Source: Choristoneura fumiferana
Lineage: Eukaryota; Arthropoda; Insecta; Lepidoptera; Tortricidae
DNA length: 64,000 nt
NCBI RefSeq assembly: GCF_025370935.1
Contig: NC_133492.1
Span: forward strand, 11,293,033 to 11,357,032
Reading direction: 5' to 3'
Part shown: in pieces, positions 46,625-55,094 of the stretch
Layout of the letters: each line of letters begins with the position of its first letter
How positions within the stretch are numbered: position 1 is the stretch's first letter
The notes under the pieces: generated by a model
Database searches by the model: none
Seen by the model: the letters and a program-made list of their open reading frames with translations, nothing else
Told to the model about the DNA's origin: nothing
Program-made: the position numbers and the translations under genes

Positions 46625-48135
46625 ACTGAACCTAAAAGTTATATTTGTGGCGACACCCTTGTCAGTATTTTCTAGTTAACCACGCGGGCTCGGAGCGGAG
46701 CAAAAGGCAGTCTGTTTCTACACCTGTCATCGCTCGGTCGCGCGCCTAATAACACCCTCACGACCCCGCCTGGTTAGCCTTGGATATTGCGTAAATTGTT
46801 ATTACAAGTGTACAGTTTACATTAAAATTAGTTAACTACTCCAGTGCATTTATTGACAGTCTCCCGTAATTTCGCACCCTTAGTTCAGCTCCCTTAAGGA
46901 GTAGATACATATTTAAATTATTTAATGTGCAACCGAATCGAGTGCCATACCATTAGACAGACGACTCCAAAAATTTTAACAAAAATGTTAGAAATAAAGA
47001 TAAAAACAATTACTTTTAACGTTCTGTGCATCAGGGCCTTCGTCATGCTATAATTTAGCTTGTAAATTACTAAGAAAATACTTGATACATCCAATACTAT
47101 ATCCATCCAAGTTTATTAAACAGTCCACTCAGAAACTTGTGTACCTAACTCACAAAGGGGCTACGTGGAGTTAAAAGAAAATTCACGACGGAATTTTCCC
47201 GTGAAATAGTAAAGTATTATTTTAACCACCTTTCATAGCCTCAGTTAATTTACGTAGATAATCGAGATCAAAGCCGTTTTATTTTGAATTTCAATTAAGC
47301 TTAACAAAACCTATGGGAAACGGCGCTTCGTTCAAGGTGATTGATTGATGAGGGAAATTGTTTGCCAAGTCCTTTTAACAATTTTCTTTCAGCCAACTTA
47401 GCAATATTTATGATCTATGAAAGATTTTTATTCGACACAGAAATGAAATGAATGAAATGAAATGAAATTCGAAATACATACCTACAATTTATCGAACAGG
47501 CGGAAATAATAACATGGCAACACTGAATTTTCTTTGGCGGTAAATAAGTTTTCTGACTTGTATTTTTTTTGAATAGCTTAAAAAGTGTTTATTTAAGTTG
47601 AATTCAGAAAAGTTCTCTATGGAAAAGTAGAGTAAAGCCTTATTTACACGATGCGAAAATACAGTGCGTCCTTGTGAAATACAAATAAATTGTAAACTAC
47701 AAACGTTTTTTTACATATATTTTTAATTGTTGTTGAACGTTATTTTGTTAACATGTTTTTCGCATTTTACACTTATTTTTTTTTGTGGAATAGGCCGATA
47801 TAGAGAAAAGCTACAAAAGTTACAATCCTAGTAGAAAAGAAACGCATGGATCAAAATATTAGAATATTCATATTAAACCCTATCGTGAAACTAAGTCTAA
47901 AGTAATATCACATTTTATGAAAGTTGCGTGACATAATACTAGCAACAAATCGACACAGTTCGTTGTTACGGCGCCATAGCAATTACACAAATAACAAGGC
48001 TGACATCGTTTTGGTTTACCCCACTGACTGTATTGCGGAACTGAGGCAGTAGGGCATTAAGTAGTAACAAGAAGACACAAGTAATTTGTATAGTCAAAAG
48101 AGGAATGCGCTTGTATACATATAATTTGATTTAAT
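46625..48135. other. No gene seen
   Basis: GC-richer patch at 46.67-46.78 kb, then AT-rich unique DNA. A short (AATGA)n-like run lies at 47.44-47.47 kb. No frame supported. Confidence 0.45.
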
Positions 48136-48139
48136 AGCT

Positions 48140-48450
48140 AAGTGAGATCCCAGATTTTATTGTAAAATACGAATGTTTTTTCTCGAGTCTTGGGTATTTT
48201 CTAAATGTGTACAAAGGGCAAAGATATCGACACGGCCAAAGTTACAAAAATATGTATACACGACTTTATGCACTTAACATTAAGGCTGTGTATACATATT
48301 TTTGGAACTTTGGCTGTGTCGATATCTTTGCCCTTGACTGTACATATTTACAAATATAAGACTGTTTATCCCTTGCCTTGTACCTATATTTAATATGGGT
48401 ACTTGTACTTAAGAAATTGGTATCAATTGTCTCATGATATTTAAAAAATC
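48140..48450 (+). repeat. SINE-B copy interrupted by a MITE
   Basis: tacgaatgttttttctcgag and cttgggtattt before, and tatttacaaatataagact, gtttatcccttgcc, attggtatcaattgtctcat after, are the SINE-B body split in two by the palindrome at 48207-48344. The tRNA head is missing or too diverged to see. Confidence 0.7.
48207..48344. mobile_element. Long-palindrome MITE nested in SINE-B
   Basis: Left gggcaaagatatcgacacgg and ccaaagttacaaaaatatgt pair with right acatatttttggaactttgg and ctgtgtcgatatctttgccc. The arms are about 55 bases each, with few mismatches and a 4-base gap near the outer end. gtac at both borders suggests TA target sites. A 62-codon frame through it is an artefact. Confidence 0.8.
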
Positions 48451-48454
48451 CTTT

Positions 48455-50045
48455 GTAAAATTTAGGTTCCTTTTTCGCTTATTTTCATTTGTTTACTGTC
48501 GTAAATACAACAATGTCGCAAAGAACCTATATAACGGTCAGAGTACACTTCTAAAATAGCTATAAAAATAATTTACAGAGCCTTGGTGCGAAAATTCTAA
48601 AATTGAAACCAATCGTGTCAAGGAAACTCGTTCGTGACCTTTCGCTGACTCCGTCTAGCGTAATGATCAAAAACATTTGGATGTCCAATTACACAAACGA
48701 AGGCAATTTGCTTACCGTTTGGAGGCTCCCTCAAGGGTAACCATGCCTCCCAGTCAAATTAAAATTTAAACCCACACTTGTTATGCGATCTACGTCGCTT
48801 GAATTGTGTGTTTATAATCATAATTGTAATTAATTTATACGTATTTACGATGTTATTTTCAATAAAATTTTACAGGCAGTAAAAAGTATCGATAGTAAAC
48901 ATATTTTTATTTACAATAATATTATTATTGAGAATAAATAATACCTTGAAAATAATAATAACTTGAGAACATGTAGGTAGGTTGGTGAGCCAAAGACGAA
49001 CGTGTACTCGTAATGGAGAAATATAAGAATTAAATATATAAGAGTTAAATTAGAAAATAAAAAAATGCTAAGATATAGTTCTCAAGTTATTTAAAAAATA
49101 AGCTAATTATGAATCAACCCCGCTCCTTGCTCCAAAACTACTGCACCTGATTTTTTTGTTAAAATACAGAAAATAATTTTCCATAGATTACAGGAAAACC
49201 TGTAAAAGTCTATGGCAGGTATTTAAATGTCTAGGAAAGTACGGATCCCTCTCCATTTACATAACTTATTCCGTGTCTCCACGCTAATAAACTTTTTTTT
49301 CTCAGTATATCCAGCTTCAGCATAGTTCACACAATTTTTTTCTTTTTTTTTTCTTTTTTAGAGTAACATCCGAAACAGCCACTTAATTAAATACTTATGT
49401 TTTATTTTTTAATTTCATTCAAAAACCGGTTCTAATGTTACATTTTCCAAAAACTTTTGTCTTCCAGTCAGCGCCGGTTAATCACAGGATTTGTTTAATT
49501 AACTGCTGTGCTGAAGCCGGAGCGGGTGTCTGGGGAACTGGATACAGTCGAGCTACTTTCCGTACCTACAATTAGTACCTAACGAAGTTTTTTTGGTGTA
49601 ATTTCATACTTTAGACAAATAAGTTTCACTATATTGTTTCATTTAAAATTAATTCTACTAACATTATGCAAGGAATATTGAAATTAATCTGGAATCAACA
49701 AAACCATCTGCGAAAACAATCTAATTTAATTTAAAAAAAATGTAGTATGTATAAAAACCTGCCAAATGTGAGTCAAAGTTCCTACCACTTACTAAAACTA
49801 AAAGATTATAAGTATATAGTAATGCATGGACAGTAAAATGTACATAGTTAGTCAGTTTCCACTGTTGCTATTTCATTTCCTCGCCATCGAAGTGAAAAGC
49901 AGAGCGTATAATTCGAGCATTAAACCCATTTTCCCCTCGACGTTTATATCCACCCGTACCGGCTCGGGTGGCTATATGAACGTCTCGGGTAAAAGGGCTC
50001 GTTTTATGTTATTGTTGTACAATCTACTATTATCCTTTCTCTTAG
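48455..50045. other. No gene seen
   Basis: Unique DNA, GC-richer at 48.60-48.78, 49.47-49.56 and 49.88-50.01 kb, the last with a hairpin (ccacccgtaccggctcgggtgg region). No coding pattern; candidate conserved non-coding DNA only. Confidence 0.4.
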
Positions 50046-50049
50046 TTTA

Positions 50050-50312
50050 AATTATATCTTTACCAAATCTCATCTAAATCGGTTCAGTAGTTATTGCATG
50101 GTTGAGTTACGCTCAATACCACAGAAACAACTGAACCGATTTTTATCAAACAGCCAAGAAAGAACTAGCGCAAAGAAACTCGCTTTCAAATAAAAATAAC
50201 GCATCGAAATAAGTCCATCCGTTTGAGAGCCGTAGCTCTCGTATCTCGTAGCATCGTAATGCCGACAGACAGACATTGGCGTCTTTTTCTCCTCTTTTCG
50301 CGGCGGGGGTTA
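50050..50312 (-). repeat. Dispersed repeat family D, diverged copy
   Basis: aactgaaccgatttttatca, gaaactcgctttcaaataa, gtccatccgtttgagagcc, gccgacagacagacattgg and cttttcgcggcgggggtta follow the order of family D. Short frames on both strands come from this repeat. Confidence 0.6.
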
Positions 50313-50584
50313 AAATAGCGACTATTACCCGGTTCGGCCGCTTCGGCAATACAGAGGTACGTCACAAAATAAAAGTTAGGATACGGCTCGTGTTACCAAA
50401 ATCAGTACATTCCTATTCAAACGGTTATTGTGGAGCCCGATTACATTTATTTCGGGCTATTCTTGGTATCGTCTGTTAGGCATTCGGTTGCTCTCGACTT
50501 TGCATAATATTGTCATGTGGTTATAAGCGAGTGTTGCGTGTTTTTGGTGTTTTTCGCTTGACAATTTTCTCTATCGGACTTACA

Positions 50585-50735
50585 CTAGTATACTTTCCAC
50601 TGCAGGACACAGGCCTCTTTTCATAATGAGAGGACTATATTCCGAAAAACTTAGATTTGCAGGCGCGGGCTCGAACCCACGACCCGCTGCTTGAGAAGCC
50701 ATAGGTCAAATCACTAAGACATTTTCCTAAAAAAA
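50585..50735 (-). repeat. SINE-A copy, internally deleted
   Basis: The tail block (ccactgcaggacacaggcct) joins directly to the tRNA-like head (gcgggctcgaacccacgacc with a B box on the minus strand, then gcttgagaagccataggtca). The middle of the SINE is missing. Confidence 0.65.
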
Positions 50736-50739
50736 ACAC

Positions 50740-51155
50740 GATCAGTAGAAACTATGTAATGTATGCATCTCTGACGTTTAGTTTTGCTTAACTAAGACTT
50801 ACTTATTGGCTGAGTGACCAATTAAAACCTTTTAGCTTTCATCATTCTAAAGGACTTAGTCCTAAAAAGTATGAAAAAGTAATTTAAAATGGCGTATATT
50901 ATGAAGCAGGTATTAACGTTGGAGTGAACCGCGGGGTTCAGAGTTCCGAGGACACTTACTTGGCTTTATGCTCTTTTAGTGATGGAGCACTTGCTCGGTA
51001 AAATGTTAAATGGCGTTTAAAGTAAACGTCTCGGTCCTTGACTCCTTTCAGAACGTTTAAGCTGGAGCGATATTGAAAACATATGAGTAGACCAATGAAT
51101 ATAATAATTTAAACTTTCGTGATTTTCAGTCATTACTACAAATTAACTTCATTTG
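50740..51155. other. No gene seen
   Basis: AT-rich unique sequence. Confidence 0.45.
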
Positions 51156-51157
51156 AC

Positions 51158-51590
51158 CTAATTTATTGAATCAGGCGTTACTTTGTGGAGGACCATAATC
51201 AATGAACTTAAAGAATTTCTTTGCTCACCCGCGACCTTAATGATAGCTATGATTATGCAAGATATGCGTGTTCATCCAGTTCCACCACCTCCACACTGTA
51301 AGAACACACACAAACCCATCTCTGAGCTCATCTTCAGAGGAACACAACATGGTGACTCCTTGTTTGAGTCTAACATCTGGTAGCATGGTGTACGGTTGTG
51401 TTGCTCTGAAGATGAGCTCTGGTTGAGTTCGAAACGCGTCAGTGTAGTGTGGTGGTGGTGATTGATAGGTTTGTGTAATTTGTATGTATGTGTTCTTACA
51501 GTGTGGAGGTGGAGGAACTGCATGAACACATTTCTTGCATAAACGTAGCTATCATAAGGTCGCGGGTGAGCAAAGAAATACTTTTAGTTC
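51158..51590. mobile_element. P1 fold-back element, long copy
   Basis: The left arm (tttattgaatcaggcgttac to cctccacactgtaagaacac and a short reversed core remnant gagctcatcttcagagg) faces a complete right arm (tagcatggtgtacggttg to cttttagttc). The left arm carries the extension; the right arm ends short. The flanks (catttgaccta and ccattggaccta) look like a diverged target duplication. A P2 element starts 20 bases further on. Confidence 0.75.
51406..51444 (+). ncRNA. Hammerhead ribozyme core (P1)
   Basis: CTGAAGA (51406-51412), T, stem II GAGCTC (51414-51419) and GAGTTC (51425-51430), GAAA (51431-51434), CGCGTC (51435-51440), AGTG. Core positions are intact. Stem I upstream is ttgct, giving weaker pairing with AGTG than at 45.1 and 54.9 kb. 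Confidence 0.6.
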
Positions 51591-51610
51591 ATCCATTGGA
51601 CCTATTCAAT

Positions 51611-51802
51611 CACTGTGCTCGCTGTGAGAGCGGTGGCGCGTAGTGTGCGTGTTGAGGCAGCCGCCGAGTCGCGTTCGCGTGCTCCTGAGAAGAAGGGCTA
51701 CGAAATAGCCCGACACATGTCGAGCTAAACTCGGTTTAAGACGTGAGTTATCCGTTACAATATAATTTAATATGAGTGAGTCTCACGGTAGTTTCATGTT
51801 CT
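51611..51802 (+). mobile_element. P2 element with 9 bp target duplication
   Basis: Flanked by ctattcaat (51602-51610 and 51803-51811). From cactgtgctcgctgtgag through the hammerhead-like block and gacgtgagttatccgttac to the extension atgagtgagtctcacggtag and tttcatgttct. The same extension is found inverted at the left of the 19.05 kb copy. Non-coding. Confidence 0.75.
51681..51725 (+). ncRNA. Hammerhead-like core in P2
   Basis: Stem I GCTC (51681-51684) with GAGC (51722-51725). Then CTGAGAAGA, which would be CTGAAGA without one extra GA. Stem II is GGGCTA with TAGCCC; then GACA in place of GAAA, and CATGTC. Two lesions suggest this copy is inactive, but with 19.1 and 46.1 kb it supports a consensus that fits the hammerhead. 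Confidence 0.4.
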
Positions 51803-52040
51803 CTATTCAATGTTGAAGATTATCTGAATTCAATAACAATACGTTGTACAGAAAATGGCCGTCCCAAAATCTGTTAAGGGCAGGTGCGTTACCGTTAACG
51901 AACTACGTAAACAGCGGCCGTTCGCGTGTTGTCACAGCAAACAGGACAGCACGGCTTAATAGTTTCCCTTACATCTGTTTGGTCGTGGTAATAATGTTTG
52001 TTCTTTATATTTATTGTGAGAATCAAAATACTGGCGACAC

Positions 52041-52183
52041 AGGGCGGCTACTACAAATTCAAAAATCGAAGTTCGTGTCGTATCGCTCCTCTCACTCTCG
52101 CTCGTGTTACATAATATTAGCGTCACTACCGGGACGGTAAGATATGAAGTTCGAATTTTATTTTGTAGTATTAATAGGACCCT
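52041..52183. mobile_element. Palindromic MITE family M3, copy 2
   Basis: agggcggctactacaaattc at the left and ttttgtagtattaataggac at the right are inverted, with inner arms cgaagttcgtgtcg / gatatgaagttcg. Same layout as 19.67 kb, in the other orientation. Confidence 0.65.
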
Positions 52184-52245
52184 GATGCCGGAACAGCGTA
52201 GGTGTATTGTTATTTATTGGATTACATTTTGTTTGTTTATTTTTT

Positions 52246-52460
52246 CAACCCCCGACGCAAAAAGAGGGATGTTATAAGTTTGACCGCTATGTGTGTCTGT
52301 CTGTGGCACCGTAGCTCTTCAATGGGTTGACCGATTTGAATGCGGTTTTTTTTGAAAGCATGTTTTCTAGCGATGGCTCTTAGACATGTTTCATCAAAAT
52401 CGGTTTAGCCTTTTTTGAGATATTGAACTTTGAAGTGTTTCCAACTTTTTGTTGGTTAAG
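52246..52460 (+). repeat. Dispersed repeat family D, copy 3
   Basis: aacccccgacgcaaaaagag, gatgttataagtttgaccgc, ctgtggcaccgtagctctt, accgatttgaatgcggtt, tttcatcaaaatcggttt, tattgaactttgaagtgt and the terminal hairpin ccaactttttgttgg. This is the best copy for defining both ends. Confidence 0.85.
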
Positions 52461-52464
52461 GTTA

Positions 52465-52877
52465 AGTTATTATTAAAACTCGTTCAGTAGTTTATGCAAA
52501 AAGATTAACAAAAATTCATAGAATAGAATAATATTTAGTTGCACAGAATAAGTACTTACATAAAATATCATTAGGCTTTCAGGGTAAGTTAGAAAATCCT
52601 TTACAGTTTACACTGTAATAGGTTTTTTTCTGTCATTATCTGTAGTAAGTTATTTCCATACATACATTCACTCATACACCTCACTCATCCATCCTCACGA
52701 AGTTTTGCGTTTATCTATTTTGAGTTGGTACATTTTACACACAATGATCATCACTATCAATGATCTATGCCGTAACATTATGCTGAGTGGGGCCCACTAT
52801 ACTATTCGGTGTATTTTTTTTACTCTTTCCATCTAATGTATCTAATTTTTATGTGTATCGAATCTGTGTAAATAAAT

Positions 52878-52878
<1 letters not shown>
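52465..52878. other. No gene seen
   Basis: AT-rich unique sequence before the (CT)n tract. Confidence 0.45.
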
Positions 52879-52879
<1 letters not shown>

Positions 52880-52921
<42 letters not shown>

Positions 52922-52925
52922 TCTC
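52880..52925. repeat. (CT)n microsatellite
   Basis: About 45 bases of CT with one cactct interruption. It follows aataaatgtt, so it may be the simple-sequence tail of a retroelement. Confidence 0.9.
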
Positions 52926-52931
52926 CTACTC

Positions 52932-52990
52932 ACTATCATCATATCAGCCGTAAAACGTCCTATTGTTAGACATAGGCCTCCCCTATGTAA
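52932..52990 (-). pseudogene. RTE 3' end fragment
   Basis: tatcatcatatcagccgtaa, acgtcctattgttagaca and taggcctcccctatg are the last 60 bases of an RTE copy like that at 58.2 kb. Confidence 0.6.
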
Positions 52991-52991
52991 T

Positions 52992-53346
52992 AATATAGAC
53001 CTACATGATAGTGGACAATACTACAATAAAGTTACGAGTACTAAGTATCACATTCATAATTCTCTACGCTACTTATAAAGTATAAATTACACTTGGTGAT
53101 AAACAAGGAAACTTAATTATTCCCGCGATCCTGAACCTAGCTTTAAGCTTAAATATTCTGTAAGATAAAGTTTTAATTATAAAATCTTAGCCAATTGTTC
53201 TGTTAAGAGGCTAGTATAAATTCTCGTAACCGTCCAAAGCAAAAGCTTTGGCAGAACTGAAAGGGAGAGTCCAGTGACCCGCGACGCGCGCTCAGTGTAA
53301 TGTTGTTATTACTGATTGAGATGAGTTAGCGTTTACATTGTCAAAT
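52992..53346. other. No gene seen
   Basis: Unique sequence with a GC-richer part at 53.22-53.31 kb. No feature. Confidence 0.45.
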
Positions 53347-53358
53347 AAATCATCATCA

Positions 53359-53637
53359 ATGAACTAAAATAATTTCCTTGCTCACCGCGACCTTACGATA
53401 GCTAAGCTTATGCAAAATATGCGTGTTCATGCAGTTTCCTCCACCTCCACACTGTAAGAACACACACAAATCACACAAACCCATCATCATCATCATCAGT
53501 GTGGAGGTGGAGGAACTGCATGAACACGCATATTTTGCATAAGCTTAGCTATCGTAAGGTCGCGGGTGAGCAAGGAAATTATTTTAGTTCATTGATATGG
53601 ACCTCCGCAAAGTAACGCCTGATTCAATAAATTATTT
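53359..53637. mobile_element. P1 fold-back element inserted in a SINE-A tail, 12 bp duplication
   Basis: Flanked by aaatcatcatca (53347-53358 and 53638-53649). The left arm runs from the short end (atgaactaaaataatttcc) to cccatc(atc)n. The right arm reads back from gtgtggaggtggaggaactg to gcgggtgagcaaggaaatta and continues into the ~40 bp extension, ending gattcaataaattattt. The arms form a hairpin of roughly 125 bp. The hammerhead core is absent, lost from the centre. The orientation is opposite to the 45.0 and 54.7 kb copies. Confidence 0.8.
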
Positions 53638-53710
53638 AAATCATCATCATCATCTCAGCCTATATACGTCCCACTGCTGGGCACAGGCCTCCTCTCAGAA
53701 CAAGAGGGCT
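53638..53710 (-). repeat. SINE-A tail fragment
   Basis: (ATC)n, ctcagcctatatacgtccca, ctgctgggcacaggcctc and ctcagaacaagagggct. Its (ATC)n tail was the target of the P1 insertion, so part of the tail lies at 53347-53358. Confidence 0.75.
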
Positions 53711-53741
53711 CAAATAAATATTTACTGTAAATATTTATTCT

Positions 53742-53879
53742 GTACAGTCGAGTGCAAAAATCTATTCGAGCCACTCAAAGATTATTGTTACCACTGCTTT
53801 ATTACATATTGGAATAAGAGTATGTGATACATTTTTATTGGAGGGTTAGATAAGTCCATATTTTTGCGCTCGACTGTAC
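53742..53879. mobile_element. Short MITE with GTACAGTCGAG ends
   Basis: Left gtacagtcgagtgcaaaaat and right atttttgcgctcgactgtac are inverted with one mismatch. The centre does not pair well. The outer sequence resembles the ends at 48.2 and 60.9 kb (tacagtcaa), perhaps a related group with TA duplications. Confidence 0.7.
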
Positions 53880-54175
53880 ACTAGGGTGGAGCGAATTTAT
53901 TTTTTATGGATTTTGAATGCTAAATAGTGCTAAAAAGTTGCACTTTTGAGCATAAAAAATATTTGTACCTACTTATATTTTTATGTGAATTTTACAAAGT
54001 TTTCATACAAGAATGAAAATCTTCGAGGTAAGGTAGAGGGCTAAAACATATGTCGAAAAAATAATATAAAAATATTTATGTAAGAAACTTGTCCATATGC
54101 AAGTTTTTAGAGGTATTCGAGACTGATCAAACAACTTTTTTTTCTCCCTACATAGACGCTCCACCCTACTGTACA
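53875..54175. mobile_element. MITE with CTAGGGTGGAGCG ends, sharing TGTACA with its neighbour
   Basis: tgtacactagggtggagcg at the left and cgctccaccctactgtaca at the right are inverted with one mismatch. The TGTACA at 53875-53880 is also the right border of the preceding MITE, so one element inserted at the end of the other. A 78-codon minus frame overlaps the right half and is not supported. Confidence 0.65.
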
Positions 54176-54265
54176 CAACTACAGATGTGGGCCGGGGAAT
54201 CAGGATACTGCAGGCTTTAGAATAGTAGTAGTCATTCAATCGGCAATCTTATCATCACACAGCAA

Positions 54266-54533
54266 TCATCATCATCATCAACTCAGCCAAATACACGTCC
54301 CTGTTGGCACAGGCTCAGAATGAGAGGGCTGGGGCCGTAGTTCCCACACGGGCCCAATGCAGATTGGTAACTTTACACGCACCATTGAATTACGTCGCAG
54401 GTTTGTGCAGATTTCCTCACGATGTTTGCCTTCACTGAATTAATTTCGGAAAAGTGATAGGTGTGAGCCCAGATTTGAACGCACGATCCTCTGCTTGAGA
54501 GGCCATTGGTCAAACCACAAGGCCGCCTCAGCT
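54266..54533 (-). repeat. SINE-A, fullest copy
   Basis: Plus-strand order: (ATC)n, ctcagccaaatacacgtccc, gagggctggggccgtagtt, cacacgggcccaatgcagat, cacgcaccattgaattacg, cctcacgatgtttgccttc, aagtgataggtgtgagccc, gaacgcacgatcctctgctt and gaggccattggtcaaaccac. On the minus strand the last blocks form a tRNA-like head with A- and B-box-like elements. Confidence 0.8.
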
Positions 54534-54743
54534 TTTCTAAAGATACATAACAATATTAAATAAATACCTATTAAATCGGTTTTCGTTGAAGTATAAAAGA
54601 AACCTACTTATTTGGGAGATCTTACTAAAAACGCACAACGTCCTAACCCACTTAACATCCTTTATCTGGGTCACAGATAAGTAATACGCAGAAAGATTGC
54701 TTTAATCATTTCTCCTTACATGATAAAAAAGATCTAAAGATAG

Positions 54744-55080
54744 TTTATTGAATCAGGCGTTACTTTGCGGAGGTCCATATCAATGAACTAAAATAATTTC
54801 CTTGCTCACCCGCGACCTTATGCAAAATACGCGTGTTCATGCAGTTCCTCCACCTCCACACGCACACAAATCACACAAACCCATCTATCACCACCACCAC
54901 ACTACACTGACGCGTTTCGAACTCATCCAGAGCTCATCTTCAGAGTGACACAACCGTACACCATGCTACCAGTTGTTAGACTATTTCGACTCGATTCGAT
55001 TTCGGTTCGATTTTGTTGCATATTTTGCATAAGCTTAGCTATCGTAAGGTCGCGGGTGAGCAAGACAATTATTTTAGTTC
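54744..55080. mobile_element. P1 fold-back element with 12 bp target duplication
   Basis: Flanked by atctaaagatag (54732-54743 and 55081-55092). The left arm has the extension (tttattgaatcaggcgttac), the reversed unit and a complete minus-strand hammerhead core. The right arm is short (gcatattttgcataagctta to attttagttc). A spacer of about 35 bases with tcgattcgattt repeats separates them. Same polarity as the 45.0 kb copy. Confidence 0.8.
54905..54947 (-). ncRNA. Hammerhead ribozyme core (P1), minus strand, well preserved
   Basis: On the minus strand: CACT (54947-54944), CTGAAGA (54943-54937), stem II GAGCTC (54935-54930) and GAGTTC (54924-54919) with loop TGGAT, GAAA (54918-54915), CGCGTC (54914-54909), AGTG (54908-54905). 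Stem I CACT/AGTG is perfect, as at 45.1 kb. The stem II loop differs between the copies while all core positions are kept. Confidence 0.66.
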
Positions 55081-55094
55081 ATCTAAAGATAGGT

